DNA of 64,000 nt from Flavobacteriales bacterium. GTDB taxonomy: Bacteria > Bacteroidota > Bacteroidia > Flavobacteriales > UBA7312. Shown here one piece after another: positions 63,669-64,000 of this stretch. The notes below the pieces were generated by a model that saw nothing but the letters and a program-made list of their open reading frames with translations, did not search any database and was not told the DNA's origin. A program made the translations under genes and the position numbers. The stretch spans positions 62,001 to 126,000 of the forward strand of contig JADHMQ010000001.1 of the NCBI GenBank assembly GCA_016779935.1, written 5' to 3'. Within the stretch, counting starts at the first letter, position 1, and every line of letters begins with the position of its first letter.

Positions 63669-64000
63669 TTTCAGGGTTGTAGTTATTAATCTTTTCACTG
63701 ACATCTTTGGCAATTTCAGAGTAAATGGCGTTTGATAAATCGGTGATAGACATTAAGGTTTTTTTGTTTCTGAACAACTGCTTTAAGGCACGCTTATCGC
63801 TAAAAGAGTTTTTAATTACATCGTTTGGACTCTCTTTATTTTCCCATCTCCAACTGCCCGGAACTATGTTTCTGAAGTCATGATTTGATTCTGCAAAATG
63901 TAGCTCATCATTTTTGTTAATATTTATCAGTTTAGTCAGAAGGATTTCACCACTTTCAGTAGACAATAACTGAAATTGAAAGCCAACTTGTACGCTAGCA
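63661..64000 (-). CDS. C-terminal part of an envelope protein, possibly CsgG-like (truncated by window edge)
   Basis: The frame is open to the right window edge, so only the last ~112 residues are seen and the start lies outside. The visible part begins ASVQVGFQFQLLSTESGEIL, which looks like the end of CsgG/TolB-type domains (strand, then D/STxTGEIL), followed by a polar region with GSWRWENKESPNDV and a C-terminal helix (LSNAIYSEIAKDVSEKINNY). The identification is weak. It is co-directional and overlaps the LPP20-family gene by 8 nt, so both belong to one operon. Confidence 0.5.
   Translation of the reverse strand, partial: ASVQVGFQFQLLSTESGEILLTKLININKNDELHFAESNHDFRNIVPGSWRWENKESPNDVIKNSFSDKRALKQLFRNKKTLMSITDLSNAIYSEIAKDVSEKINNYNPENE

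Noticed and set aside
1-64000. Mobile elements, prophage or integrase
   Set aside because: No transposase, integrase, phage structural gene or terminal inverted repeats were recognised on either strand.

Overview
This window looks like a stretch of chromosome from a marine, Gram-negative Bacteroidota, most likely in or near Flavobacteriales. The DNA is clearly AT-rich. Supporting signs are type IX secretion (T9SS) sorting domains on five proteins, a PorE-like OmpA protein, bacillithiol genes (bshB1, bshC), LolA and KdsA (outer membrane and LPS), the rpmG / DUF4295 / ftsY / rimO block, and promoters of the Bacteroidota type (TTG, about 19 nt, then TAnnTTTG). I see no insertion sequence, prophage, CRISPR array or integrase. 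The window is gene-dense core and near-core chromosome with several secreted-protein loci.

Layout. 1-3.4 kb (+): end of a fused ResB/CcsA cytochrome c maturation gene, a glutathione-peroxidase-like lipoprotein and bshB1, all overlapping. 3.4-8.9 kb (-): a copper ATPase overlapping a large secreted propeller protein. At 9.0 kb lies tRNA-His with a shared terminator. 9.1-14 kb (-): two thioredoxin-fold proteins, a POT peptide transporter and dipeptidyl peptidase IV, which together suggest peptide scavenging. Next come a glycolate/D-lactate oxidase-like flavoprotein (+), a second giant T9SS propeller protein (-), a YugP-type metallopeptidase (-) and a small outer-membrane protein (-).

21-29.5 kb (+): hisS, a lipoprotein and cinA; rpmB; a Cys-rich lipoprotein and an M1 aminopeptidase; then rpmG, a DUF4295 gene, ftsY and rimO. 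29.5-30.5 kb (-) holds two small exported proteins. 30.6-40 kb (+): bshC, guaA, a LysM/periplasmic-binding-like protein, then a two-gene surface-protein locus: a 1234-aa repeat protein without a sorting domain, followed 11 nt later by a 354-aa protein with a type B sorting domain. 40-43.7 kb (-): an enoyl-CoA hydratase, ftsK and lolA. 43.8-52.2 kb (+): a tightly packed likely operon of an arginine deiminase-like enzyme, CtlX, argS, ffh, folD, queE and a PorE-like protein.

52.2-61.5 kb (-): a GNAT acetyltransferase, a cytochrome c lipoprotein, a 46-aa DUF4177-like protein, kdsA, a predicted outer-membrane barrel, a large lipoprotein, rarA, and two T9SS-exported proteins resembling a lactonase-type propeller and an aldose dehydrogenase. 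The right end holds two LPP20-like lipoproteins and the C-terminal part of a gene that runs off the window.

The best candidates for something undescribed are the split surface-protein pair (35192-39972), the arginine deiminase / CtlX / ArgRS overlap cluster (43830-47445), the paired surface aldose dehydrogenase and lactonase-like proteins sharing a Cys-rich mini-domain (58883-61539), and the LPP20 cluster at the right edge. All of these are inferences from context. No entirely new enzyme family is obvious by eye.
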